A stretch of DNA of 64,000 nucleotides from Diplosphaera chodatii (GCA_032358165.1 JAALGY010000008.1:620001-684000), one strand, 5' to 3'. Shown: positions 35,101 to 47,115, counted from the stretch's first letter. Program-made: numbers and translations. The notes: generated from the letters alone by a model not told the origin.

Positions 35101-38100
35101 CGGCAGGCGGCGGGGGCCCCGCCCCATAGCGACCAGGTGCGGAGCCGGGCGCCTGCGGCGGGGCGCCGTTGAAATGGGGCCGGGGGCCGCGTGGCTCGGT
35201 GCCATAACCGCCGCGCCGCCCGCCCTCTGGAGGCCCTGGAATTGACATATTCTGGGGGTCAGGCCACAGCTGCACAGGCTGGAGCTAATCCTCGGCGCCT
35301 GGGTTCACACAGTGCAAGCTGCGACCCTATTCACGGGGACAGTGATGCCGGCACAAATGTGCAACGGGGCGTACAGGCTCCTGAGCACAGTGCCAAAGCC
35401 CACCTGGTGCAAAGTTGCCTGCAGGGGCGCGGCCCCGCGGGGTGGCACCGCTGGGGGAGCGGCTGCTGCTGCGGCCGCGCCTGTCCGGGCCCCACCTGCG
35501 TATTGTGAATGACAGTTCGATGACAATGACGATGGTCATGATGACAACAGCAGCCAACCGCAACACAGCCATGGGCACGCACCTCCAGGCCTAGGTTGCA
35601 GTAGGGTCTGATCAGCTGCCAGACAACTCAAGGTCCTCCGCATTCACATGCTGTGCAGTGTGAGAGCAGGACTGCCAGGGGTCGCGTGTGCTGTCGACTC
35701 GATCAGACCGTCAGAATGGACAGTCGGATGGCACAACACCTGGCGTTGCGGGGCGGGCCAGCGAGTCCAGGGGAGCGCCCCCGCCGCCGCGGCGGCGTGC
35801 GGGAGCGGCTGCGGGAGCGGCTGTAGGGGCTGCGGGAGCGGCTGTAGCTGCGGCTGTACGAGCGGCTGCTGTACGACCTGCGCAGCAGCACCAGCTCAGC
35901 CTGACAACAGGCCAGCTGCAGATGGAGTCGTCTCCTGCAGTGGGCGGTCTTGCCTCGGATCCAGTCCACCCTGCTGGCTTTGTTGGGCACTAGGGCGGTT
36001 GCTTGAGTGGGCTGTACCCTAGGTAGCTGGGCCCCGCAACCTACGCGAGCATCACCTGGACCTGCTGCGGCCCCACGCCACCGGGGGGCTGCGCCGCAGC
36101 GGCGTGCGGGACCTGCTGCGGCTGTAGCTGCTGCTGCTGTATGGCGAGCGGCTGCGGCTGTAGGCAGACCTGCTGGAGGGGGTGGCCCCGCTGAGAGGGA
36201 AGGCCGACAGGGAACCCCGGCAGGTACATCGCACAACACAACATACCTGCAACAGCTTGACCTTCCCCAGCCATGTGCAGCCAGATGGCATTGGCAGCAG
36301 TAACGCGTCTGGCAATTCGGCCCAGACATGCAGCTGATCTGCCCATCGTTGATCACACCCAGCTACGGACTGACTAGGTGCCGAGACCTGATTTGAAGGA
36401 GGTGGCGGCGGGGCACCCACCTGCTGCGGCTGTACGAGCGGCTGTAGGAGCGGCGGCGGGGCGGGGTGCGGGAGCGCAAGAGCGACCGGCCCCGCGGCGG
36501 CGGCGGCGGCAGCGGCGGGCTGGCCGCGCGCTCGAAGGCCGCCTTGCGCGCGTCGGTGATTGAGGTCTGCGATCATGTGGCACTGCATGTCGTTGCCTGA
36601 CTGTGCGGACGCCCTGAGGGACAACTTGGCAGACACCTAATTCGATGTTTAATCTCTCAGGTTACAAAGCCACGCCAGTATAGGGGCCTGTTCATGCCAT
36701 GCGATAGCGTACCTGACGCATGGCGATGGGCTCTGGCAGGTACAGCTTGTTGGGGAGCTGCGGCTTGCCGTTGGCGCGCCCCGGGACCGGGCGGGCCCCG
36801 GCCGCCGGCAGCGGCGGGACAGCCGCTGCTGGCTTCGGCGGGGGCGGCAGCGCAGCCTGCGGATCAAGACACACCGCTCGGATGACATGCCAGCTGCATT
36901 TGCGCAATGGGCAAGGTGAGGGCCTTTGACGCACTCTGTCGCTTAGATCCCAAGTCCAAACCCAAACCAACGGGCCATCAGGCGGGAGGCACCTGCGTGG
37001 GCGGGGTCCTGGGGGTGCCGGGCTGCGGCGCCATCGCCAGCGAGGCGCCCTTCAGCTGGAACTTCGTGGCTGCCGCCCTGCCAGGGTGGCGACGCAAGGC
37101 ACTCGCAACACGGCGATGATTGACGGCAAGCAGCGCATGGACAGGGCGGCGTGCAACATGTCAGGTACAGTGGAGGAGCGGTGCACAGACGCAAGACGCA
37201 CTTGCGCTTCTCCGCGAGCGCGGCCTGCTTGGCGGCCTCCTCCTCCTGCGCCTTGCGCAGATCCTCTGCCAGCTTGGCCTGCAGCAGTGGGCATCTCCAG
37301 TATACGATCCGGGATGTAGGATATTCTTTTGTGTGACCCTGCCAAGCGGACAGCCGAATTGTGGCTTAGAGAGAAAACGCAAAGCCTTTGGACTGCACAC
37401 CCCACGGACCAGGGGGCGGATGGGGCTGGTGGACCTCGCGGCGTGCGTGGTCAACACTATCAGGAAGCCGCCATATCCCTGCTTGGGCGCTAGAACATTG
37501 CCCCAAGCGGAGCAACCCGGGCTTCGCCATCTTATCATCTTATGGAGATGTGGAAGCGGTCACCTGCAGCGCGGCGGTGCGCTCGGCGGTCAGGCGCGCC
37601 TGCTCAGCGGCCTCCTCGTCCCGCTTCCGCTTCTCCTCCGCCTCCTTGAGCGCCTGCGCCGCCGCGGCCTCCCTCTGCACCAGATCGGCTCCCAGTGTGG
37701 GCAGGGTTATAGTCTACGCCCAGAAGCTGGGCGTGTATGTCCAACATCAAGCAGGCATGTGTGATGAGCAAAGCCCTGACAGAGGACGCTGGCAGCTGCA
37801 TGGCCTGCGATGCCGCCTTCTCAGCTCTTGTATGCCGGGATGCACAGGAGCATGTCCATCTCATGGTTGATGCAGGCACTCGACGCAACTGTGGCTTCAG
37901 CCCAACTTGCACAAGCAGCCCCTTGCTGTCATGGGCTGCGCTGCATGCAGGCTTTGTGCAGGCAGCCGCAGCCGGGTGCGGTGGCCTGTGCAGCGTCGGA
38001 CCTCCTTCTGCAGCTGCTCGGCGCGCGCGGCCTCGGCCTGCTCCCGCTCCCGCTGCAGCCGCACCGCCGTCTCCATCTCCGCCATGCGCCGCCGCTCCTC

Positions 38101-39865
38101 CCGCTCCTCCTGCGTCAGGTTCTCCTGCACAGCAAGAAGGGTTTAGGGGTTGACGCAGCCACCAAGAAGGCCGCAGCCATTGACCATGTGTGCCATGCTT
38201 CTGCTCTGTCCAAGTCCGGACACACTGGCAACTGGCATAAGCAGTAAGCATTGATCTCCAGTCCATTTTGAAGCAGGGGAGCTCCAGTACCACTGGGAAT
38301 CGTGCCATAAGCAGGTGCACATCATCAATCAAGAGGTATACCTCGGGTGGCGGCGTGGCGGCTGGCGGCGGCGTGGCGGGCGCCGGCTCCGTCGCCGGGG
38401 CCGCCAGTTCGGGCGCAGCAGCAGCAGTCGTGTCCAGCATCTGCGGCAGCGATGCGGCAGGCTCGGCAGCTGCCGCGGCCGCGTCCGCAGGCAGCGGCTG
38501 CAGCGCGGCGGATGCCGGGGGCAGGTCGGCAGACGAGGGCGGCGTGGCCTCGGCAGCAGCAGCTCCCGCTGGCTTCAGGGGGACGCTGACAACCGTCGGG
38601 GCAGCAGGGGGCGCAGATCCTGCTGGCGCTGGCTCGGCCGCTGCTGCTGCCGTGGTGTCTGCCTGTGGCGGCGCTGCGGCCGCAGCAACTGCTTCAGAGG
38701 CGGCTGGCGCCGCAGGTGCTGCTGCTGCCGCTGCTGGCTCTGCCGGTGCGGGGGCAGCAGCTGCTGTGGCCGCTGGCGCCGCCGCCGACGCCGATGCAGC
38801 AGGGGCAGGTGCAGCGGCGACAGGTGCGACAGATGCTGCTGGCGCTGCTGCAGACGCTGCAGGTGCTGCAGTTGCCGCTGCGGATGTTGGCGGCACTGCC
38901 GGCGGCGTGGCCCCGGTGGCTGCCGCCGCCCCCGAGGCCGCATAGTATGCTGCATACTGACTGGGGTCATACCCATATGCTGCATATCCTGCAACGACCA
39001 ACAATCAATGTATGCTCGATTGGCTCCACACGGTATGCAGGATTCATCCAGGGGTTCACCGTGTGTGAGTATAACTAACATTGAAACAACCGCCTACATC
39101 CACACCTGCGCCATAACCGCCATAGCCATAGTATGCCTCCATGCCCGGCTGGTATCCGTAAGGATACCCATACGCCTGGTACCCATATGGCTGGTAGCCG
39201 TAGGCCTGGTAGCCGTAGCCAGGATAGGCTGCGTACGCGGCAGCTGCATGATGCGCCGCTGCTGTGTTGGGCGTCATGGCAGCAGCGGATGTGGCCGGGG
39301 CGGCGGATGCCGGAGAGGCGGCAGGGGCTGCAGACGTTGCGGCGGCGGTCGCCGGCGAGGCTGCCGGCGCGGCGGACGTCGCTGGAGCAGCGCCTGCAGG
39401 TGTTGCTGCCGGAGCGGCGGATGCTGCAGGGAGGGCTGCGGCAGCGGCGGCGGAGGCCTGCGGTAGCGAGGCTGGGGTGCCGTTGGGGCCCATCAGCACA
39501 GCGGCTGCGGGCGTGGCGGGTCCGATGCGAGCCGCAGCCGGCGTGGCAGGTGATACCTCAGGGGCCGCACCCGCCGTGGCGGCAACCTTCGGGGTGGGCG
39601 CTTCCATGGCCGCGGCGGGCGTGTCTGGAGCCGCAGGCGATGCTGCGGCAGCTGCTGGCGCGGGCGGCGGCGGCAGGAAGCCATTGGCCGCTGCGCTGCT
39701 GGCTGCTGCTGATCCCTGCCCAGAGGCTGTGGGCGTGGGCAGCGCCATCGCAGGGCCGGCGGGCGACACGTCGCTGGGCGACTCAGCGGGTTTTGCTGTG
39801 TGCACGGCCGCTGGCACGGCTGATGCCGCCGCTGGCGCCGAGGCGGGCTGTGTGGCGGGCTCCAT
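32157..39865 (-). CDS. RS-domain protein with C-terminal U2AF-homology motif, splicing-factor-like
   Basis: Twenty exons on the complement close in phase: 39106-39865, 38342-38988, 38002-38124, 37564-37674, 37202-37278, 36993-37077, 36713-36856, 36421-36566, 36056-36169, 35740-35877, 35404-35495, 34994-35235, 34621-34812, 34193-34392, 33918-34046, 33598-33673, 33065-33175, 32617-32955, 32416-32494, 32157-32302; 1316 residues. Order: Ala/Pro-rich; Tyr/Gly/Gln repeats (about 220-270); more Ala/Pro; Glu/Arg coiled coil (470-575); RS blocks (650-810, for example SYSRSRSPYSRSRSRSR); Pro-rich; a Lys/Arg cluster; Ala/Pro; then a UHM at about 1212-1316. The UHM shows CVLRLANM, an acidic first helix (DILDDVEEKYGKI), IFVNF and the hallmark Arg-x-Phe in GRAFGD near 1293. 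UHMs bind Trp-containing ligand motifs of SF1 or SF3B1, so a nuclear pre-mRNA splicing role is inferred. Canonical RRM1 and RRM2 of U2AF65 are not seen. TGA at 33914 would end the protein at KKHRR, but the same bases make a GTGAGC donor that joins the next exons exactly. Confidence 0.75.
39147..39228 (-). repeat. Tyr-Gly-Tyr-Gln protein repeat
   Basis: On the complement this stretch codes for tandem copies of YGYQ(A/P), as in GYGYQAYGYQPYGYQAYGY. It resembles prion-like low-complexity regions of RNA-binding proteins and sits near the end of the first exon of the RS-UHM gene. Confidence 0.85.
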
Positions 39866-39928
39866 CACCGCCCCAGAACTTCCAGCTCCTCAGCACATGC
39901 GGCGACTCAGGGAGACATCACCGCCCCA
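39863..39928. repeat. 13-bp direct repeat spanning the RS-UHM start codon
   Basis: CATCACCGCCCCA occurs at 39863-39875 and again at 39916-39928. The first copy contains the complement of the chosen ATG. On the complement both copies read TGGGGCGGTGATG, so each also offers a potential GTGATG donor. Confidence 0.8.
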
Positions 39929-40074
39929 AGCGTAGATGTTGCGCGTTTGCTCTTCAGCTTGAGAAAGGTGCGATCTTGCTGTGCTGCAGTCAGCGAAGAG
40001 GCAAAACTTGGTCGCTGCATGTCACTCCAGGGCGCCCTGACAATCTCGGAAAGTCCACTGCATGCTTGGCGTAC

Positions 40075-40191
40075 CTGCTCGTGCTCCCATCCTCTCTTGA
40101 TGGCCGCTCGCGCGCGATCGAAGAGATCCAATGCGCTCAATGCATGTGGCGGGATGTCTCGTTCACCGATCTTTCCTTTGATCGTATGCAT
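40075..40191 (-). CDS. Possible alternative first exon upstream of the RS-UHM gene
   Basis: An ATG at 40191 on the complement opens 39 codons ending in a GTACGC donor, phase 0. The text is well mixed and not repetitive (RDIPPHALSALDLFDRARA, then IKRGWEHEQ), unlike the shadow frames around it. It could be the true N-terminus of the RS-UHM protein, spliced to an acceptor near the ATG at 39865 (for instance at ATGGAG or CACACAG, both phase 0), or belong to an alternative transcript. I do not recognise a domain. Confidence 0.35.
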
Positions 40192-40359
40192 GCATGCAGC
40201 ATCCCAAATGTGCAGCGTTGTCTGCTTCGAGACCGGTGATCATGCCTTGTGGGCTGCATGCTGCCTTGCAAGCCTTTGAGCAGTGCTTTGATCAGCAAGA
40301 CAACATGCATCGTGAGTTGCATTCACACAGTCATTGAGGGGTGCGTAGCGTGCGATTGC

Positions 40360-43300
40360 ATGTCGGTGCCGAGCTGCACCCTGAACGCTCAGGACTGCAG
40401 TTTGGGTCTGCAGCTGCTGCAGCTGCCCGACAGAGGCGAAAGGGCATCTTCCCCGACCCATGGCGCATGCGCCTTCGCATGGCACGGCGTCCGAGGCACC
40501 GTCGGGACCTGTGGAGGTCGCTACCGCTTCTGTGTCAGGCTACTGCAGGTGATCAAGCGTGAGTGTGCGATGCGAATTCCATTCTACTTGCACCCGAATT
40601 GGATATCTGTGTGTGCAAATGCGCTACGCTCTCGTTGAACATGGCACGTTTCCATGACCCTTTTGTCATCCAATGCCATACAAACCACTGTGCGGATCTT
40701 GCGCAGCATATACATCCGGCGGTGCTGCGGCAGCACGCCGACTTGCCAGAGCTGAGCGCCACGCCAGGCGTGCGCGTGGGGGTTTCGTGCGCCTCCACTG
40801 ATGTCGCGATGCTGGGGGTATCGCAGACTTCATGGGCGTTTGCCAGCACCGGGCGCAAGTCGGGCGGCGGTGGCGGCTTCCTGCCGTACGGCAGACCCTT
40901 CGGCGTTGGCGACGAGGTACGCTTCACCCATCGCCACTTTCTCACGTGTTGGCCTGTTGCCTGATGACGAACATATCTGCAGAAGCAGTCCACTGTTGGG
41001 TCTATGTTTATCACCACAAGCACCTCAGCGACTGCAGTTATAGCAGCAGTGATGGATGTGCAGGTACACATGTGTGTGGACCTGGCTGGCGAGGCGGCAT
41101 GTGTCAGCTTTGCTGTCAATGGCCACTGGTGTGGCGAGGCATTCCGGCTGCCATGGCCTGGACCGAAGCTGCGTGTGTTCCCGCACATCCTCGTCAAGAA
41201 CACCGCAGTGCGTGTCGCCCTTGGCAGCAACGAGCATTTGGAGGGCCCCATCGCCTCCTTTCGCCCATGGCAGGCACGAATCTTGATATTCTTCTGTTGC
41301 TCAGGACACTCCTGCTGTGCCTTGCTGCTGGAGCAAGTGGGAGACCATACTGCATTCGCAATCTGTGGGGCTACATTGTGGGGCTACATTACATGACTTA
41401 GCTGATATATGCCGCACCATTGATGCAGTTTGCTGGTTACGTCCCACAGCAATTGGCACTTCGCCCGCACTGTCTGCCAACCGTGACCGCTATGAGATAT
41501 TGCTGCTGATCGGCATGCCAGGTGATCCTCATGGCAACAATGTACCATACTGCCAGCATATATGACAGGTCAATCTCGAAGCAGATGCATGTTGTTGCCC
41601 AGGGCACGCCACATGCAAATGCTTTGTGCACCATCCTAGCCTTCGGCATGCTGGCTGCGCTGCAGGCTCCGGCAAGAGCCACTGGGCAGAGCAGTTTGTG
41701 CGTGACAAACCAGGCTACACATTGCTGGGCGTCAATGCTACACTGGACCAGATGCGGGTGAGCAACCTGGGCTGTGCCATGCATGCATACTTCAGCACGC
41801 CTTTGACGCTTCATCACCTGATGTTGTTGGCGCTCAAGCTTCCCGCCTGACCCTCGTGCTCTGCCATCAGGTATGAACGCTACTGAAACTGGTGCCGCTG
41901 GTGCTCGTTCTGCAGGTGCGTGGCGTATGCCGTCAGAAGGCGCATGCACCTCGTGTAGGCCCACTCCTGCAGCTGGGGGAGCAGCTGTCTGAGGCGCAGC
42001 TCAAGTGGGCTACACAGAACCCACGCAACTACCTGATTGACCAATCCAGGTGCAACACACATGGTGGTGCCCTCCAAGCTGTATTGCAGACCTTCAAGCC
42101 ATTTGCCATCACCAGCACGGTGCTTGAGGCTGTTGGACAGCCGAGTGTAGCATGGCCAGCATACCCATCTGCATCGATACATCCTCCTTGCAAGAGCTGC
42201 ATTAGCTGCCATGTTGCATGCGCATCTGCAGGGCAAGGAGGTGGCCAACTGTAGCGGACGCAGTGCCACATGCCTGTTGGTGTGGTTGTGGCTTCACGAC
42301 AGCATGCAGCCATTTCGCACCCTTGCATGCAGCGTGCACGAGGAGGGGGTGTGCAGGGCGGTGGCCGGCTTCCCTCGCCCCACGTTCCGCCGCGTGGCTG
42401 CGCTCATCGTGCTGCCGGACGCGGAGTTGTTCAGACGTCAGGCGGCGCAGCATGCTGCCGAGGGCAAGTTCGTCCCTGAGGAAGTCGTCCTTGGCATGCG
42501 AGGTAAGGCACGACGACCTCAGTGATATCGAGCATGGCACCAGGCTTGACCTATGGTCACCGCTCGTGGAATGAGTACGTAAGTGCCTGTCTGATTACCA
42601 ACCCCCTGATGAGCAAAAGACACAAAGCTGTGCCGATGCTGGGCAAAATAGGCTTCTTGCCACCTGCCACACTGGGTCTGATGAGCTCAGTTAGCAAGCA
42701 GTGCATTGCAGGCAAGCCTACTGGCTTAGCTGTTGCTGTATCGACTGCTGACTCGGCTTCACCATGAGCCAGAATCATTTGTGATCCACCTGCAGCTGCT
42801 CAGCATCAGGTGCTGCATGTGTTAGGCTGGGTGGTGCCGACGCCATAGCCTGCGTGCCACCTATGGGTCAGACCCCCTTCTGTGACGCTGCTGCTCTGAC
42901 AGCTCCAACAGCGTGCCCATGTAGACGTGCTGCTAAGCACTCTGACATGCTCTGAATTGGATTTACCTAGCCGATGCAAAACCCCAACCCTGGCGAGGGG
43001 CATCGAAGGGCTGCAATGCTCTTGTTGGATGCATCAGCACAATGTGTTCATGCACCTCACGGTCCTGCCCATCAGGCGAAGCCAGGGCAGGCACCATATC
43101 ATTGCAAAGCAAGATGTGCGTGGTCAAATCAAATGTGCGTCACCATATGCTGGTATCACATCAACTCCCTTCTGACCTGCATTGAGGAGTACTGCCACCC
43201 GTCAATGGCGTGGTGCCTTGTCAACTGACACGAGCCCTGTGTTCCACCACAGCCAGCTTCTTCATCCCACAGCCGGGTCCAGTATTTGACGATGTCATCT

Positions 43301-46300
43301 ACCTGGAGGTGCAGCAACCGCAGGCTCAGGCCATTGTGGCCGATATACAGGCCAAGGTGTGCTGACCGCCACAGCTTTCCTGCACGCATGGTGGGATATT
43401 GCATGACAGTAGACTAGAATGTCGGAGGTCGTGAGATATCGGTCCTTGCTCTGCCAAACAGTAGTACGGTTCTGGGGGTAGGCGTCTGCAGCTTTCAGGT
43501 TGTCGGTCTGTTGACTGGTGGCCAGCTGAGATAGATGCATCTAGGCAGGCCATGGTCGAGACATGGCGTTCCTTCAGACTGGACACAGACCATGCGTACT
43601 GAGGACAGTGGTTTTGAGCTGTCGCAGGTCACATGGCTAGGAGCTGGGGATGTTGCCTCCGCAACTGCTACCTCACCAAAAACCTGACGCAGATGTATTG
43701 CGCAGGTGTTGGTTCGGCGGGGCGCAGGACAGCGCTGCAGCAGGCAGGAGAACATGATTGTGTCTATGCAAGAAAGAGATTAACACAAACCTGTCCTCTT
43801 CAGGCACAAGCGGGCTTGCAGGAGTTCAGGTCCCGCAAGCGTCGAGCGCAGCAGCACCCGCAGCCTGAAGCGCCTGCACAGCGGTTGCGCCCTGGCAACC
43901 ATGCAGGTGGCCACCACTGTAGTCATCAACATGCTGTCCGCAAGCTGACTTTATCAATTTGAGGCAATTTCATCGTAGAAAGACAGAGCGGAGATGACCG
44001 CAGGAAAGCAGAGCCAACTGGTGTTGCCACTCGCAGGTGCTGGCATGCTCAACTCATCTGGCCCTTGGCACTCATGCAACCACAACAGGCCGCCTGTCAT
44101 TCATCAGCAGGAGTGGCCCGCAGTCTGACCGCTGGCAGCCCGGGACAGGCCAGGCTAGGTGCCTATGGCCCGTTCTGACATGTTTCAGGGCCAGGAGTGT
44201 CACAGCTCAACATCCAGCGACACAGAGGATATGCATTTGGTGCACAGCTGTGCAAAACACTAACATGCAGCCTGGTGCAGGCTGGCGCTGACGCATGCTG
44301 TGCTCCAGTGACAGGCGGCCTTCCCTTCCTGAAGGCCAGCAGTGAGGAGCCTTTCTCAATTTTGCCGGCCGGCCTCCGCTTGCCACCACCACAGCCACAG
44401 CCTGTCTTCCCAATTCAGGTTGTTCAAGCTAGCCCGTCTTCCAGCGGTCCTGCAGCACGCTTGCAGCTGGCCAACATCGAAGAGCCCTTCCAAGTGAGAA
44501 TGTCCGGCTATCGTGCACAGCAGCCGCAGCAATTTGATTCCTCACACCCGCATGTGTCTCCTGCGCTGTTCCTTCATACAGCACCTTTGCACCAGGTGCG
44601 TAAGGGGGTTGCGTTGCAAAACACATTGCCTGCACATGTGCTGGACGCTACAGCTCCTCTGTCATGCCTCAAGCATGCACACCTGGTTGCAATCTGATGT
44701 CGATGCGGGTTTGAGCCTGCCGTGCCTCTATGCGCAGGCATCGACCATGGCACGCTTTCAGCATGCAGCAGGTGAGGAGCCCTTTACAGTGGGGTCGCAG
44801 GACTCGCACTCGCGTCAGGGGCAGCCGCAGCCGCCTTTGCAGCAGGGCCATCAAGCACCGCCGCTCATGTCACCGCACGCCGCTCCTGCTGCCCGCTTTG
44901 CGCGTGCCACCAGCCGGGAGCCGTTCACCATCGACGCGCCAGGTGGCTGGAGCGCGCTCACATTTGCATTCGCATGTTTTAGCGCCCTCGTGCAAGCCCG
45001 CCAAACCCCTGGTTGAGTCCCTAGCTGATGAGCAGACTGCTGCTCTTGCTCATGTGGCAGCAACATCGCCAATAGGGTGTTGCATGCTAGCAGGAGCGCA
45101 TGCCACAGCGGCAACCACCGTGGGTCAGCAGCCGCGGCATGCAGAGACGCATCCAGGCAGGAGGGCTGGCATTGGCATCACACGGGAGCCGGACCAGCTG
45201 CAGCGGATGCAGCAGCTGCAGCAGCAGCATCCGCACTACCACCATCAGCAGCAGGAGCAGCAGCAGCAGAAGCCCCAAGCGGTCAGCCAGCTGGACGATG
45301 TCAGGCAGCCATGCGCCGGTGGCAGCAATCCGCATTCGTGGCTGCAGCCACGACGCACACCGCAGCAAACACACCCGCAAGCCAGCCACTCAAGTCGGCC
45401 CCTCCCAGCAAGCCCCCAGGTCCCAACGATGCAGGAGCAGGCGCCGCCGATGCCTTGCTGGTCCTCCGCCACCGGCATGTCGCATCTGACGCAGCCAGCC
45501 TCTGGGGTTGGCACAGCCACTGGTGCCTACGACGCAGTAGCCGCTGGGTTGCAGCAGGGCCCAGCCGCCACTTTTGCGGCACCGCCGCCACAGCAGCAGC
45601 AGCAGCAGCAGCGTGGTCCTATTACACATGACGCTGCAGTCCACTCAGGCATCCAGCAGGCGGGGCATCAGCACGCTGGCGCCAGCATGTCTGCGCAGCT
45701 GGCAGCAGAAGCAGAGTGGTGGCAGCAGCAGCAGGGGGCCGAGCAGGCACAACAATGTTTGCGACTGCCGTTGCAGCAGGGCACTCCGCAGCAGCCGGAC
45801 GTGCAGCAGGATGCCCCGCCGTTGCCGCCGCCCCTGCCGCCCCCGCTGCCTGACGACCCTCCACCAGCCACGACGCCCATTATCACATCTGCAGGTTGCG
45901 AATGGGTCGACATGCAATGTGAGTCGTCTGGTCCAGTCTGTCCATCGAGTCCTCTCCCCCGCTGGTTCGCGATATTGACCTTTCTCCCAACCCAATGCAG
46001 GTGTGATTGCAGCCGCACTGCAGCAGCAGCGCAGCAGCCAGCTGTCTGGCAGCCTTCACAGCCCGCAGGCCCACCAGGTGCAGCGTGTATGCCATGCAAA
46101 CGTCGTGCGGAGAGCTGACTGCCTCAGCAGACTGTGTCGACATCCATTCACATGTGCACGGTCCGCACTTTTCCTACTGCAAACCACCTGCTCGTATGCA
46201 GGTCGCTCCCCAGAACAGAAATGGCACAGCGCCTACCCTCTCGCTGTCTCACCAGCAGCAGCCGTGGCAGCAGGCAGCCATGCCCGCAGGGAGTGCGGCC

Positions 46301-47115
46301 GCCAGCGCCAACACTGACTGGACCCAGCGCACTACTACTCAGGCTTGGTATGGCGCTCAGTCGCACGCCGCATCCTCGGGCGGGCCTCCACCATCCTCGG
46401 GGTGGCATGCTGCTCCAGGGCGGGCTGCAGGAACTGGCCCGCAGCAGCAGCAGCCGCCGGGACACTGGCAGCAGGAGCACCAGCAGCTGCAGGGCCAGCA
46501 GGCGTCTGGCCAGCAGCAGCAGCAGCATTGGCCCAGCCATGGCGCACCTGAGCGCCAGGGTGGCCATGACGGCACTAGCCAGCGGGTGTATACACAACAG
46601 CACCAGCAGCAACTTGCAGGGCCGCTACAGTATCAGCATCCTGCTGCGCCTACCCAGCAAGCAGCTGCGCCACAGTCCGCTCCAGGGCATGGCCTCGACT
46701 CACTCGCCATCGCACAGAGCCAGGTCTGTAAACCTTTCAAGCTTGCATGGGGCCAAGGCTTGACCTTAACTGAGACAAGGCGCATATGTGGGCGTCAGCA
46801 TGTCGTGCCGGCGCCTGACCTGTCAGCACACTGCAGGTGCAAGCGGCAGCTTGGGCAGCGGGTGCAAACTCCCATGGGTCTAGCGGCTGGGGCAGCGCCG
46901 ATGGCGGCATGCAACAGCCCACGGGGCTGCCCAGCACCTCGGCAGCGCTGGCGGGGCCATCCGTGATACCCAGCTCAGCTTCCACCGCAGCTGGCCGTTC
47001 TGCACCTGCCGTTGCTGGGGCCGCAGCCGAGCCGTGGGGCGCAGCAGCAGGAGTGGCACAGGCTGCCCAAAGCATTCCTGGTGGTCCCCAGCCGTGGTAC
47101 GGAACACCGCCATAG
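40360..47115 (+). CDS. hnRNP U-like protein: SPRY, P-loop kinase-like domain and Gln-rich tail with EPF repeats
   Basis: Fifteen exons: 40360-40548, 40707-40916, 41064-41316, 41450-41521, 41666-41757, 41916-42049, 42357-42502, 43253-43356, 43804-43906, 44309-44595, 44738-44942, 45094-45894, 46001-46077, 46202-46723, 46837-47115; 1157 residues. SPRY domain, about 1-217: CAFAWHGVRGTVG, GVRVGVSCAS, ACVSFAVNGHWCGEAF, FPHILVKNTAVRVALG. The hnRNP U P-loop domain follows, about 218-400: Walker A GMPGSGKS at about 239-246, GYTLLGVNATLDQMR, NYLIDQSR, FRRVAALIVLP, and GPVFDDVIYLEVQ. The tail, about 435-1157, is rich in Gln, Pro and Ala, with five EPF or EPD motifs near residues 447, 491, 543, 590 and 629. 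Animal hnRNP U binds RNA and scaffold DNA; here a nuclear RNP role is inferred. It lacks RGG boxes. The donor of exon 3 is uncertain, and the 3' end may extend to about 47391. Confidence 0.85.
45591..45611 (+). repeat. CAG trinucleotide run (7 Gln codons)
   Basis: Seven uninterrupted CAG codons sit in exon 12 of the hnRNP U-like gene, the longest pure CAG run I see in its Gln-rich tail. Confidence 0.85.

Noticed and set aside
38268..39466. Long plus-strand open frames (up to 383 codons) rich in Gly, Arg, Cys or Ala
   Set aside because: They are antisense shadows of the Ala/Pro-rich exons of the RS-UHM gene. GCN-rich coding DNA leaves few stops on the other strand. The complement-strand frame has start, stop, splice sites and matching phases.
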